Assembly (NCBI GenBank): GCA_020852965.1 | Contig: JADYZV010000111.1 | Coordinates: 62,001-126,000 of the forward strand | Direction: 5' to 3' | Source: Pirellulaceae bacterium | GTDB taxonomy: Bacteria; Planctomycetota; Planctomycetia; Pirellulales; Pirellulaceae | Length of the DNA stretch: 64,000 bases | Shown: positions 47,463 through 56,745 of the stretch, one piece after another | Numbering within the stretch: the stretch's first letter is position 1 | Layout: each line of letters opens with the position of its first letter | Notes under the pieces: model-generated | The model's database searches: none | Told to the model about the DNA's origin: nothing | The model's input: only the letters and a program-made list of their open reading frames with translations | Program-made: the position numbers and the translations under genes

Positions 47463-50015
47463 ATGGCCGACAACCCCCGTTTGCTGCATCCGCTCTATAG
47501 CTTGTTACCTGTTGAAATCGACGGTTTCGATTCTTTGGCGGAATTGGCCTTGGATCTTCGATCGTCGTGGAATCATGCGACCGATGAAATCTGGCGCAGG
47601 CTTGATGCGGAATTGTGGGAGCTCACGCACAATCCATGGGTGGTGGTGCAAACGGTGGCACGGCAACGGCTTGAACGTGTCCTGGGCGACGTCGAGTTCC
47701 GCGCCAAGGTGGACGAGCTGGTGCGAGTGCGACGACAGACGGCAGAACAACCAGCTTGGTTTCAGCAGGCGTACAAGTCGCAGTGTCCACTGACCTGCGT
47801 TGCCTATTTCTGCATGGAATTCATGCTCAGCGAATCGTTGCCGATCTACTCCGGTGGCCTAGGGAACGTCGCAGGGGATCAATTGAAAGCCGCCAGTGAT
47901 CTGGGAATGCCCGTCGTCGGTGTCGGACTACTCTATCAACAGGGCTACTTTCGCCAAATCATCGACCGAACGGGGCAGCAACACGCCTTGTATCCCTACA
48001 ACGACCCTGGCCAATTGCCGATCGCGCCGCTGCGAGACGCCGATGGCGAGTGGTTGCGGTTGAAGATGGAGTTGCCGGGCTACAGCGTCTGGTTGCGCGC
48101 TTGGCAAGCTCAGGTAGGACGAACGAAACTCTATTTGCTCGATAGCAATGATGCGGCCAACCTGCCCGAGCATCGCGGCATCACCAGCGAATTGTATGGC
48201 GGCGGTTCCGAACTGCGCTTGAAGCAGGAAATGATTTTGGGCTTCGGCGGCTGGCGTTTACTCGGAGAATTGGGAATTCGACCGGAAGTCTGTCATCTCA
48301 ATGAAGGCCATGCCGCGTTTGCGGTATTACAGCGCGCCTGGGAGTTCATGCAGGCATCGGGCCAGTCGTTTGAAGTGGCACTGGCCGTCACACGGGCGGG
48401 CAATGTATTTACAACTCATACCGCCGTACCCGCCGGATTCGACCGCTTTGCCCCCGAGTTGATCCGGCAGTACCTGGCCCGATATGCCAGCCAGGGATTT
48501 GGTATTTCCATCGACGAGGTGTTGGCGTTGGGACGGCAGAACCCACACGATGAGTCTGAGAGCTTCAACATGGCCTACCTCGCGATTCGCGGCAGCGGGT
48601 CAATCAACGGTGTCAGCCAACTGCATGGGCAGGTGAGCCGGCGTCTGTTCGAGCCGTTGTTTCCAGGTTGGCCGGAACACGAAGTGCCTGTGGCCCATGT
48701 CACCAACGGGGTTCATATGCCCAGTTGGGATTCGGCGGAAGCGGATGAGATCTGGACACATATGTGCGGCCAGCAGCGTTGGTTGGGCACCAGTGAGACG
48801 CTCGCCTGCGATATCGAGCAAGTGACGGATGAGAAACTCTGGCAGTTTCGAGTTGACGCCACGCACAGTTTGATCGACTACGCGCGAAAACGTCTGGCGC
48901 GACAACTCGCCGGTTTAGGGGCATCGCCTGAAGACATCGAGTATGCCAAGCATCTGTTTGATCCAAGCACTTTGACGCTCGGCTTTGCCCGACGTTTCGC
49001 GACCTACAAGCGGCCCAATTTGCTTCTGCACGATCCCGATCGGTTGATACGACTGTTGACCAACCCCGAGCATCCAGTGCAACTGATCATTGCCGGCAAG
49101 GCGCACCCTGCCGACAAGCTTGGACAGGAATTGATTCGTCAGTGGATCGAATTCATTCGCCAACCGGCCGTTCGATCGCACGTGATGTTCCTGAGCGACT
49201 ACGACATGCTGATGACAGAGAACTTGGTGCAGGGCGTCGATGTTTGGATCAACACACCGCGGCGGCCGTGGGAAGCGAGCGGGACCAGCGGTATGAAGGT
49301 TTTGGTCAATGGTGGCCTGAATCTATCGCAGCTTGATGGCTGGTGGGCCGAAGCCTACACGCCGGAGGTCGGCTGGGCGATCGGCGACGGCCTGGAACAT
49401 GGCGACGATCCCGCCTGGGACGGCGCCGAAGCAGAGCAGTTGTATGAGGTGCTCGAACGCGAAGTCGTGCCGGAATTCTATAGCCGCAACGCGGATGGGA
49501 TCCCCACGGCGTGGATATCTCGCATGCGCGCCAGCATGTCACAACTGACGCCCCAGTACTCCGCCGTTCGCACGGTTCGAGAATACGCCGAACAACACTA
49601 CCTGCCGGCAGCGACCGCCTACCGCAAGCGGGCCGAGTTCAATGGTTCGCTCGGTACTAGCATCGTCAATTGGGAGCACGCCGTCCGTGACAAGTGGAAC
49701 TTGCTAAAGTTCGGCGATGTCAACATTGAATCCAACGACGCAGAGCATGCGTTTGAGGTACAAGTCTGCCTTAGTAGTCTTGACCCCGCGTTTGTCAGAG
49801 TGCAATTGTATGCCGAAGCGACGCCCGATCATGCGCTCGTCCAAACCGAAATGACCCACCTCGAATCCAACGACAAAACGGAATCAACTTGGGCCATTTA
49901 TCGCGCCAGCGTTCCCGCCACGCGGCCGGCCAGCCATTTCACACCCCGCATCGTGCCATATCACTCAAATGTTTCCGTTCCCTTGGAAGTAAACCTGATC
50001 AAGTGGCAGCGGTGA
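47463..50015 (+). CDS. glgP: Glycogen/alpha-glucan phosphorylase, short type
   Basis: An 850-residue alpha-glucan phosphorylase of the TIGR02094 type, lacking the long N-terminal part of the E. coli enzyme. YFCMEFMLSESLPIYSGGLGNVAGDQLKAASDLG is the family opening; LNEGHAAFAVLQ and WEASGTSGMKVLVNGG, containing the pyridoxal phosphate lysine, form the active site. It releases glucose-1-phosphate from glycogen in the cytoplasm. About 50 bp after its stop lies a uspA scar, and a scar of its own 3' part sits at 52000-52172 before the intact uspA, so a glgP-uspA pair was once duplicated. Confidence 0.93.
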   Translation: MADNPRLLHPLYSLLPVEIDGFDSLAELALDLRSSWNHATDEIWRRLDAELWELTHNPWVVVQTVARQRLERVLGDVEFRAKVDELVRVRRQTAEQPAWFQQAYKSQCPLTCVAYFCMEFMLSESLPIYSGGLGNVAGDQLKAASDLGMPVVGVGLLYQQGYFRQIIDRTGQQHALYPYNDPGQLPIAPLRDADGEWLRLKMELPGYSVWLRAWQAQVGRTKLYLLDSNDAANLPEHRGITSELYGGGSELRLKQEMILGFGGWRLLGELGIRPEVCHLNEGHAAFAVLQRAWEFMQASGQSFEVALAVTRAGNVFTTHTAVPAGFDRFAPELIRQYLARYASQGFGISIDEVLALGRQNPHDESESFNMAYLAIRGSGSINGVSQLHGQVSRRLFEPLFPGWPEHEVPVAHVTNGVHMPSWDSAEADEIWTHMCGQQRWLGTSETLACDIEQVTDEKLWQFRVDATHSLIDYARKRLARQLAGLGASPEDIEYAKHLFDPSTLTLGFARRFATYKRPNLLLHDPDRLIRLLTNPEHPVQLIIAGKAHPADKLGQELIRQWIEFIRQPAVRSHVMFLSDYDMLMTENLVQGVDVWINTPRRPWEASGTSGMKVLVNGGLNLSQLDGWWAEAYTPEVGWAIGDGLEHGDDPAWDGAEAEQLYEVLEREVVPEFYSRNADGIPTAWISRMRASMSQLTPQYSAVRTVREYAEQHYLPAATAYRKRAEFNGSLGTSIVNWEHAVRDKWNLLKFGDVNIESNDAEHAFEVQVCLSSLDPAFVRVQLYAEATPDHALVQTEMTHLESNDKTESTWAIYRASVPATRPASHFTPRIVPYHSNVSVPLEVNLIKWQR

Positions 50016-50060
50016 GAGCACGGTGCGAATTCATCGCCCATTTCCCGGTGAGGTGACGTT

Positions 50061-50190
50061 GCTCGCGAAGGTCCGGCCCGTCGAAGTAGTTGACTTGATG
50101 GTCTCCTTTGCGCGAGCTCAGCACGCGAAGCCGCCTCGGAATTGCTGTTGTGGAAACTGAGCGGCGACACGCTTACCAGCGTTCTGAACT
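50061..50190 (+). pseudogene. uspA scar with internal deletion
   Basis: CTCGCGAAGGTC...TGGTCTC and then AAGCCGCCTCGGAATTGCTG...GCGGCGACACG match two separate parts of uspA at 52223-53125. The join is at CACGCG (50122-50127), a six-base word found at both edges of the missing 349 bp in the intact gene (52349-52354 and 52698-52703). This is a classic short-direct-repeat deletion. The right end runs into the 3' end of the exporter gene. Confidence 0.8.
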
Positions 50191-51486
50191 CCGTACCGAC
50201 GGAGCTATCACGTCGGTCAGTAGCAAGCCAGCGACGATGGAAACGGCGGTTAACATCATCGTGGCGATCAAGCCGATACCATTGGGAAGGTCTTGATGGA
50301 GCAAGATTTCGGACATCCCCGAGAAGCCAAGGCTTCCTGGAACAAGTAAGATCAGAGCCGGCATCAACATCACTGCGGCGGGTAGTCGCAAGCGGTGCGC
50401 CATGTGACTGCTAACGACCCCAGCCACGACGGATGCTATCCAAACGGCCGCGAAGGGACTTAAAAACAGGCCGGCTATTCGTAGCGACCCAAAGGCAGTG
50501 ATCGTCGCGACTAACAACCAGGGTATGTCCTGGTAACGTGTCCGAAAGAGGACTGCAAAACAGAGTCCGGTCGGAATGGTTATCGCTAAAGATGGAAGTA
50601 GATTGGGCGATTGTGGCACGACCGACGCTGGGATCACAGTTATCGCACTGACGAAGCCGTAGCCCATGTAGACGCCAAAGATCAGCGTTAGCAGTGTCGT
50701 GAGCGCACCGGCGATCCGAGCCGAACCGGAGGCGAGGTTCTGAGTTGCCAGTTCGTTGATGCTGATCGTCAAATTCAGCCCGGGAACGAGGACGATCAAT
50801 GCCGATAGAGTTGTCAGCTCAAAATGGCTCGGGGCAATCCACGCTTGAACCGAACACGCGATCGCACTTGCAAAGAATCCCGCGATCACGTTGATGAGGT
50901 GAGTCTGATAGTTCAGTCGAGTGAGTCCGATGACCAGCACACCCACTAGCAAGCCGATAAGACCAGACGAAAAAACGGCAGCCAAATTGCCACCGACCAA
51001 TATGCCGACGCAGGAGGCTGTGATTCCGTAAGACGCGATTGAGGCGACTGCGGGATATCCGTCAGATGATGACTTGATCACTTGTAGGCGTTGCCAAGCC
51101 TCGTCAATAGACAGAACGTTACTACGAATCAAACGTTGTAGTTCAAACAGTTCGGCGTAGCGTCGCAAGTTCGTGTCACCAGGATAGACGCGAAGCAAAC
51201 GCGTGGACTGATTGTCTTGATCGAACGTAACGAACAATGCGGTTGGTGTAGAAAAGAACGCCGTCGATCTTCCCAAGGACGCGGCGACCTGTTCCATATT
51301 CTGTTCGAGTTCGTACGCCGGCGACCCACAGGCATGCAGACTGCGTGCAAGTTCAATAATTAGTGTTTCAGGTGTGATCGCAGACTGCCTATACTTGCCA
51401 GATTTGATTTTGTTACGTACGTGCGGGCCGGTCGCTTCTAACTTAACATATTCTTCGGTGAGGGTAGTTCGAGGCGATGAGTTCAT
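50173..51486 (-). CDS. Threonine/serine exporter family (ThrE, DUF1212/DUF3815)
   Basis: A 437-residue protein with a soluble N-terminal DUF1212 domain (ETLIIELARSLHACGSPAYELEQ; FFSTPTALFVTF) and about ten membrane helices in two bundles, the second being the DUF3815-type half (IPTGLCFAVLFRTRYQDIPWLL). The family exports threonine and serine. Its last codons (SSERW stop) lie on the antisense strand of the uspA scar, so the C-terminus was extended or replaced by foreign sequence. A short related fragment appears at about 36600-36700. Confidence 0.85.
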   Translation of the reverse strand: MNSSPRTTLTEEYVKLEATGPHVRNKIKSGKYRQSAITPETLIIELARSLHACGSPAYELEQNMEQVAASLGRSTAFFSTPTALFVTFDQDNQSTRLLRVYPGDTNLRRYAELFELQRLIRSNVLSIDEAWQRLQVIKSSSDGYPAVASIASYGITASCVGILVGGNLAAVFSSGLIGLLVGVLVIGLTRLNYQTHLINVIAGFFASAIACSVQAWIAPSHFELTTLSALIVLVPGLNLTISINELATQNLASGSARIAGALTTLLTLIFGVYMGYGFVSAITVIPASVVPQSPNLLPSLAITIPTGLCFAVLFRTRYQDIPWLLVATITAFGSLRIAGLFLSPFAAVWIASVVAGVVSSHMAHRLRLPAAVMLMPALILLVPGSLGFSGMSEILLHQDLPNGIGLIATMMLTAVSIVAGLLLTDVIAPSVRSSERW

Positions 51487-51999
51487 TTATCCGTTAATTG
51501 AAGTCGCCTAGGGAGTCGCCTTCCCGCTTCGATTTGCGCCGTTGGGGGCAAACGTAGTGACTTAGATTGTGGTCATGCCAATAGGGTCCGCCGGAGTCCT
51601 AAAGAGTTTCCTCGACAAACGAGAGATACAGTGTGCCTACTTTGGCGTAGGCGCAGGCAGGAGCGGAGTTGATTGCAGCTCGCCACGAGACTATGCGCAA
51701 GAGGGTTTTGGGACTGCGGTTGGCAGTCGCAGGTGAGCTTATCAGTTGGCTGCCGTATGTGCCGTCGCCTGCGCAGGCCGCGAAAGTGGGTTGGTTTATG
51801 CTGTGGTTCGTCAGAGCCCCACCAGTTGACCAGCTCGCCCCCGCCCCAGCGGCCTGCTCCGTCTCGGCGTTAAACGATTCCCCCGAGTCGACGCGTATTG
51901 TTTAACTCGACCGGAACCTGCCAATGCTCACAAGCCAATTGTCCGCAGCAAACTTCAGACACTAGCTATCAAGGCGCGATTTATCAGGCAGTTGTATCG
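51487..51999. other. Intergenic between exporter and glgP scar
   Basis: No gene was recognised. Open frames here have no ribosome site or family character. It may contain decayed glgP sequence further upstream of the clear match that starts near 52000, but I could not align it. Confidence 0.3.
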
Positions 52000-52172
52000 A
52001 TTGGCCGTCGTGATTGACCCGCATGCGCGCCAGCAGGTGACAATTGACGCCCCAGATTTCCACAGTTCGCTCAATCTGAGAATACGCCGACCAACACTAG
52101 CCAGCAGCGACAGCTCAATTGCAAGCGGAGCTGGGACAGCGGAGCACTCGGCACGGAACTTGCGTCATTGGT
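52000..52172 (+). pseudogene. glgP scar upstream of intact uspA
   Basis: CGCATGCGCGCCAGCA, TGACGCCCCAG, GAGAATACGCCGA and CAACACTA occur in the same order and spacing as in glgP at 49521-49600. Weaker matches continue to about 52172 (glgP 49673). The rest of glgP is missing and the frame is broken. This corresponds to codons roughly 685-735 of GlgP. Confidence 0.8.
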
Positions 52173-52222
52173 TGTTGGATTATTACCAGTTGATTTGACC
52201 GATTGCCCACGGAGATACGACG

Positions 52223-53125
52223 ATGAAGATTTTATTGCCTGTTGATGGTTCCAAGGCGGCACGCGAAGCCGTTGATTTCGTTCGTTCACTCGCGAAGGTC
52301 AGACCGGTCGAGGTGGTTGTCTCGATGGTCTCTTTCGCGCCAGCTCAGCACGCGATGCAGCCGTACAGCTCTGAATGGAAAGAGCAAGAAAACCTGTACA
52401 TCCAAAAGGTTCTGGATAATGCCAAGCATGCATTGGACGTAGATTGCCAATCGGTTTCGATCATTCATGGTGCAGGCTCAGTGGTGCCTTGCATTCTGGA
52501 TCAAGCCAGGGATTCAAAGGTGGACTTGATTGTGATGGGGGCCAAAGGGCTTTCGACGACGAAACGCTCGCACTTGGGTAGCGTGTCGGACAATATTGCA
52601 ACTCGCGCGGATTGTTCCGTCGTGGTGGTTCGCCCTGGTCGAAGGAAGAATCAACATTTGGGTAAAATCCTGCTCGCCTTTGACAAGTCTGCCGCTTCAC
52701 GCGAAGCCGCCTCGGAATTGCTGCTGTGGAAACTGAGCGGCGACACGCATATCAGCGTTGTCAGTGTCGCACAAACCCCGAGTATCTTCACTGATGACGG
52801 ATGTGTCTCTTCGCCCCACCCGCTAACGCCCGAGCAAATCTCGCCGATCAACGATGCCGCCATCCGCATGGCGAGTCATATCGCTGAGCAACACGCGAAG
52901 ACCGATACGCAGACGCTGTCTGCCGATCATATTGGCGAAGCGATTGTAGAAGCTGCCGAGAAAGCAGAAGCTGATTTGATCGTCGTCGGCGATGCAGGGC
53001 ATAGTCGACGAGGCGACTTCTTCCTCGGCAGCACATCCAAGTACCTTCTGCGCCACGCTTCGTGCAGCGTTTGGATTTCGCGGTATCACTGGAAGACGGA
53101 CGCTAAGGAAGCAGCGCCAGAGTAG
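52223..53125 (+). CDS. Tandem universal stress protein UspA
   Basis: The start at 52223 has CGGAG nine bases upstream. A 300-residue protein with two UspA domains: MKILLPVDGSKAAREAVDFV starts the first, DLIVMGAKGLSTTKRSHLGSVSDNIATRADCSVVVV ends it; the second ends with DLIVVGDAGHSRRGDFFLGSTSKYLLRHASCSVWI. Both carry the G-x2-G-x9-G-S type ATP site. It is the intact partner of the scar at 50061. Its TAG stop (53123-53125) lies at the left edge of a family A repeat. Confidence 0.88.
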   Translation: MKILLPVDGSKAAREAVDFVRSLAKVRPVEVVVSMVSFAPAQHAMQPYSSEWKEQENLYIQKVLDNAKHALDVDCQSVSIIHGAGSVVPCILDQARDSKVDLIVMGAKGLSTTKRSHLGSVSDNIATRADCSVVVVRPGRRKNQHLGKILLAFDKSAASREAASELLLWKLSGDTHISVVSVAQTPSIFTDDGCVSSPHPLTPEQISPINDAAIRMASHIAEQHAKTDTQTLSADHIGEAIVEAAEKAEADLIVVGDAGHSRRGDFFLGSTSKYLLRHASCSVWISRYHWKTDAKEAAPE

Positions 53126-53265
53126 TCTGGCCTAAGTCTCTCAGGTCACGACATCGTCAACCGGATCGGGGCGCAACTGAGTCCTGTTTGAATCGTTAAC
53201 CGTTGGGGACTCGTAACCTCGTCCACTAGAATTAACCCGAAAATCCAATGTGGTCAAAGCACTAG
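53122..53265. repeat. Palindromic repeat family A, copy 3
   Basis: The right half is well kept: GGGGACTCGTAACCTCGTCC, then GTGGTCAAAGCACTAG at the outer end, identical in key bases to copy 2. The left half has decayed, keeping TAGTCTGG near the edge and GAGTCCTGTTTGAATCGTT in the middle. The left terminal TAG is the stop codon of uspA. Confidence 0.7.
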
Positions 53266-53368
53266 CTCGCGAATCATTTGCAAAGTACTCGACCTCACCA
53301 ATAGTGCTTGGTGATTGTTGCACATAGTGTGCCTGCGTGGACTGTTTGAGAAATCACAAGCTCGAAAC

Positions 53369-54976
53369 TCACACCACGTCGTGTTGCTCGAGCGCTTCCA
53401 AAGCGACGGACAACGCTTCTGGTGTGCTTCCGCTGGTGTCGACATTATGACTCGCCGCTTGGACCTTGGTGCTGAACGACTCCCAAGAGGCGACAGCCTT
53501 CAAATAGACCGACCAGTCCGCATCGGACGCGTCCCCTCGTCGCTTCGACAATCTTTCACGAACGACTTCGGCGTCGGCCTCACAAGTAAGAACCAAACCA
53601 CGCACGCCCATGCGCTGGGCTGCGTCAAGAAATCGCACACGGTCCGCGTCAACTCGGAAATTGGCGTCAACGATGACACGCTTTCCATCAAACAACATCT
53701 GCTCGGCCCGCTGTAAACATTCGTCGTAAGTGCGTTGATTCCACTCAGCGGAATACATCTCTTCGGGTGCCGTATGTCCCTGACTTACGGTCGAAGTGTG
53801 ATCACAGGCTGAACGCTCGAGCCACAGGCCTTTGCGAACCACGTCGGATCGGATGACCTCAAACTTGGCCTGCGTGGCCAACTCTCTCGCGAGTGTTGAC
53901 TTGCCCGTGCCTGGCAAGCCTATGACCAATAACAAGCATGGTCGCCGCTGCGGCGATTCCAGCTCGTCGAGCGCCAGTAGCCACGAGGCACGCGATTTCA
54001 ACATCGCCGTCGACCGATCGGTATCGGACATTTCGGGTCGCGAGAGTTTCAGCCCCTCCACCTTTCCGCGAACGACCGCGCGATACGCAGTGTAAAACGG
54101 CACCAGCATTCGGCCTTCCTCGTCCCCAGATGTCTGGATGTAGGCGTCCAAAAATTCACGCGCCAAGCCGCGTTGGCCTTGCAAATGCAGCCCCACTATT
54201 AAAAACGTTGCATCGGAAATAGGGTCAGCAAAACGAAAACGCTCGGCAAACTCGATGCAGTCGATGACGATCAAGTTGTCTGGCGGACTACGATCAGGAA
54301 AAACGTAAACATGGCCCAGTCGTAAATCGCCGTGCGTATCGCGAGTAACGCCACGCTCGGCGCGCGCCTGAATCATCAACCGATGGTCGGCGAGAGCTTC
54401 CTCGGTCAGCGTCTCGATTCGTGCGAATACTGTTTGGCTAACTGTCGAGCCGACTTGCTGGGAGGATTGCTCGAAATTCTCGCGTGCGTTGCCAGCGACC
54501 ACGTCGAACTTTCCGAATTTGTCGACGTGCGGGCCACGCTCGGCACCCGCGTGAAAGCTTGCGATTCGACGACCAAGCTCTCGCATAATCTCGCAGGAAA
54601 CGTCCTCATGCTGCAGTCGATACTGCAATGTGGCATCGTCCGGCAGACGCCGCATCTTTACAGCCCATTCCATTGGCTCGCCATCACTCTCAATACACAA
54701 CTGATCATCGCAGCGCGCAATTGGCACGACGCCCAAATAAACGTTGGGAGCGAGACGGCGATTCAGCCGAACTTCTTCGGCGCAATAGAATCGACGTTTT
54801 TCGAGAGTCCCAAAATCAAGAAAGCCGTAGTCAACCGGTTTCTTGACTTTGTAAACGAAATCATCGACCAAAAAGACGACCGAGATGTGAGTCTGGCGAA
54901 TTTCAATGTTGCGAGCGCCATTCGGATAGGCGGCGGGATCAGACAGTCCAGCGATTAGCTCGGCAAGGTCAATCAT
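53369..54976 (-). CDS. Bifunctional aminoglycoside-phosphotransferase-like and AAA/zeta-type kinase protein
   Basis: The start at 54976 (MIDLAELIAGLSDPAAYP) has GGGA upstream; the longer frame lacks support. The 535-residue protein has an N-terminal APH-like domain (VVFLVDDFVYKVKKPVDYGFLDFGTLEKR; THGDLRLGHVYV and VIDCIEF as catalytic loops). The C-terminal P-loop kinase domain has GLPGTGKSTLARELA and RSDVVRKGLWLE. This two-domain family is common in proteobacteria and planctomycetes; its substrate is unknown. It stands alone between a family A repeat and the NtrC-type regulator. Confidence 0.83.
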   Translation of the reverse strand: MIDLAELIAGLSDPAAYPNGARNIEIRQTHISVVFLVDDFVYKVKKPVDYGFLDFGTLEKRRFYCAEEVRLNRRLAPNVYLGVVPIARCDDQLCIESDGEPMEWAVKMRRLPDDATLQYRLQHEDVSCEIMRELGRRIASFHAGAERGPHVDKFGKFDVVAGNARENFEQSSQQVGSTVSQTVFARIETLTEEALADHRLMIQARAERGVTRDTHGDLRLGHVYVFPDRSPPDNLIVIDCIEFAERFRFADPISDATFLIVGLHLQGQRGLAREFLDAYIQTSGDEEGRMLVPFYTAYRAVVRGKVEGLKLSRPEMSDTDRSTAMLKSRASWLLALDELESPQRRPCLLLVIGLPGTGKSTLARELATQAKFEVIRSDVVRKGLWLERSACDHTSTVSQGHTAPEEMYSAEWNQRTYDECLQRAEQMLFDGKRVIVDANFRVDADRVRFLDAAQRMGVRGLVLTCEADAEVVRERLSKRRGDASDADWSVYLKAVASWESFSTKVQAASHNVDTSGSTPEALSVALEALEQHDVV

Positions 54977-55131
54977 GTCTACAATTCCCTGTGGCGTATG
55001 CTTGAATAGCGTGGATTGAAGTTGAGCAGGATTAAAATGCCGGTGTCTAGGCATTAGCTGATCCTCGTGCCACAAAAAATCGCCTAAAGGCTACACTCCA
55101 ACCTTTGCGACGATTGTAGCTCACGCCACTT

Positions 55132-56466
55132 TTATGAGATTCCGTGCTTTTCCATCATACGGTACAGTTTGCGACGCTCGATGCCCAATGCACGGGCGGC
55201 TCTGGATTTGTTGCCGTTCTCGCGTTGCAAGACCTCTGCAATGTGATCGCGTTGCAGGGCAAGTAGCGAGCCGACCGGCTCGTTTGAAATTCCGTCGGCA
55301 ACTGAAGGAGAGCGATGAAGCTCCTTCGGCAGGTCTTGCATCGTGATGCACGACGCATCGGCTAGTATCTTGGCACGTTCGAGCGTGTTGATGAGCTGAC
55401 GGATGTTGCCCGGCCAAGCGTAGGCGATGAGCGCGGCTCGGGCGTCGGGATCGAGTGTGTGTTGGTCACCAAGGAAAAAGTCAATGAGCGTTTCAATGTC
55501 CTTACCGCGATTTCGTAGTGCTGGCAACTCCAGCGACATCACGTTGATTCGGTAATACAGGTCTTCGCGGAAATTTCCGTTGGCAACCTCCTGGGCCATG
55601 ACGCGATTCGTGGCGGCGACAATCCGCACATCGACTTGGCGTTCCTTGGCGGAACCGATTCGGCGGAGTGATCCGTCTTCAAGAACCCGCAACAACTTCG
55701 GTTGTAACGCAAGCGGCATTTCGCCGATTTCGTCGATGAACAGTGTGCTGCCGTCAGCCACTTCGAACAAACCTGGCTTCATCGCAGTTGCGCCCGTGAA
55801 CGATCCCTTTTCGTGCCCAAATAATTCACTTTCGACAAGCTGTTCGGGGAGCGCGGCGCAATTGACGGTCACCATGGGGCGATTCGCTCGCGGACTTCCC
55901 GCGTGAATCGCAGCGGCGACTAGTTCTTTGCCCGTGCCGCTTTCGCCTTGAATGAGGACCGTTTTGTCGGTGGGGGCGACGCGGTCGATTAGCGAGAACA
56001 GCCTTCGCATCGGTGCGGAGTTGCCAATCATTTCGATGGCGGGTTTCTTGGTTCGCGTGATTACTTCGCGAAGTTGTGCATTCTCTTTTTTGAGTTTTCG
56101 TCGCTCGATGGCGGCTAAGCAGCGTCGTTCCAGTTCACCCATCGGAAACGGCTTGGTTTGAAAGTCGAACACGCCCAGTCGCATCGACTCGACTGCGTTG
56201 TTAATCGTACCTTCGCCGGTAAGCACGATGACTTCGGTGTCGGAGTGGGTTTCCCGCATCCGCTGGACGAGTTCGAGTCCGCACAAGCCGGGCAGGTTCC
56301 AGTCGAGAATAGCGATATCAAAGTCATGTTGGCTGCAAATATCCAACGCGTCTTGCCCGCTGGTGGACAGGGCGACGCGATAGCCCTTTTTCTCAAACCA
56401 ACGGGCGCACCCCTCACCAAAATCTTCGTCGTCGTCAACAAATAGAATGTTAAGCGGGTGCGGCAT
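55132..56466 (-). CDS. NtrC-type sigma-54-dependent response regulator
   Basis: The start at 56466 (MPHPLNILFVDDDEDFGEG) has AGGA seven bases upstream. The 444-residue protein has a receiver with acidic pocket DDDED and phospho-Asp in AILDWNLPG. An AAA+ domain has Walker A GESGTGKE, the sigma-54 loop as GSFTGA (usual GAFTGA) and FIDEIGEMPL. The C-terminal Fis-type helix-turn-helix is NKSRAARALGIERRKLYRMM. It activates sigma-54 promoters on phosphorylation. The divergent histidine kinase gene 280 bp away is the likely partner; the space between holds palindromic repeats. Confidence 0.9.
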   Translation of the reverse strand: MPHPLNILFVDDDEDFGEGCARWFEKKGYRVALSTSGQDALDICSQHDFDIAILDWNLPGLCGLELVQRMRETHSDTEVIVLTGEGTINNAVESMRLGVFDFQTKPFPMGELERRCLAAIERRKLKKENAQLREVITRTKKPAIEMIGNSAPMRRLFSLIDRVAPTDKTVLIQGESGTGKELVAAAIHAGSPRANRPMVTVNCAALPEQLVESELFGHEKGSFTGATAMKPGLFEVADGSTLFIDEIGEMPLALQPKLLRVLEDGSLRRIGSAKERQVDVRIVAATNRVMAQEVANGNFREDLYYRINVMSLELPALRNRGKDIETLIDFFLGDQHTLDPDARAALIAYAWPGNIRQLINTLERAKILADASCITMQDLPKELHRSPSVADGISNEPVGSLLALQRDHIAEVLQRENGNKSRAARALGIERRKLYRMMEKHGIS

Positions 56467-56483
56467 GTTGATTCCTAGTTGTT

Positions 56484-56679
56484 TTTGTGGGTTAAGCTTC
56501 CAGCTTTGCGTCGGTGAAGAGCGCAAGCTGGAAGCTTACGCCACTTGTCCGTATGTGCACACTCATTATGCGATAGTGCACAGGAGCTTCAAGTGGCGTG
56601 GCCATCCAGCTTGCGGTTATGGCTATTCCGCAAGCTAGCACCTTACGCTCTGGCTTGGGAACGCAAAGTGCGAGCCAGA
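56484..56679. repeat. Cluster of palindromes (family B) between two-component genes
   Basis: Three hairpins in a row. First, AAGCTTCCAGCTT/AAGCTGGAAGCTT (56494-56506, 56525-56537), ending in ACGCCAC. Second, GTGGCG...AGCTTGCGG/CCGCAAGCT...TTACGC (56594-56646). Third, TCTGGCT/AGCCAGA (56649-56655, 56673-56679). The first two share GTGGCGTAAGCTTCCAGCTTGC-type arms and form a repeat family; a further copy lies within the kinase gene. Confidence 0.7.
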
Positions 56680-56745
56680 ACGATTGCGAACAACCTGAAT
56701 ATGGCGATAATGGCAGAGAAATCTCTACCAATGGAGCTCCCTGCC

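Noticed and set aside
51600-51910. Open frames between the exporter and the glgP scar
   Set aside because: No ribosome sites, no recognisable domains and low-complexity Pro/Ala composition.
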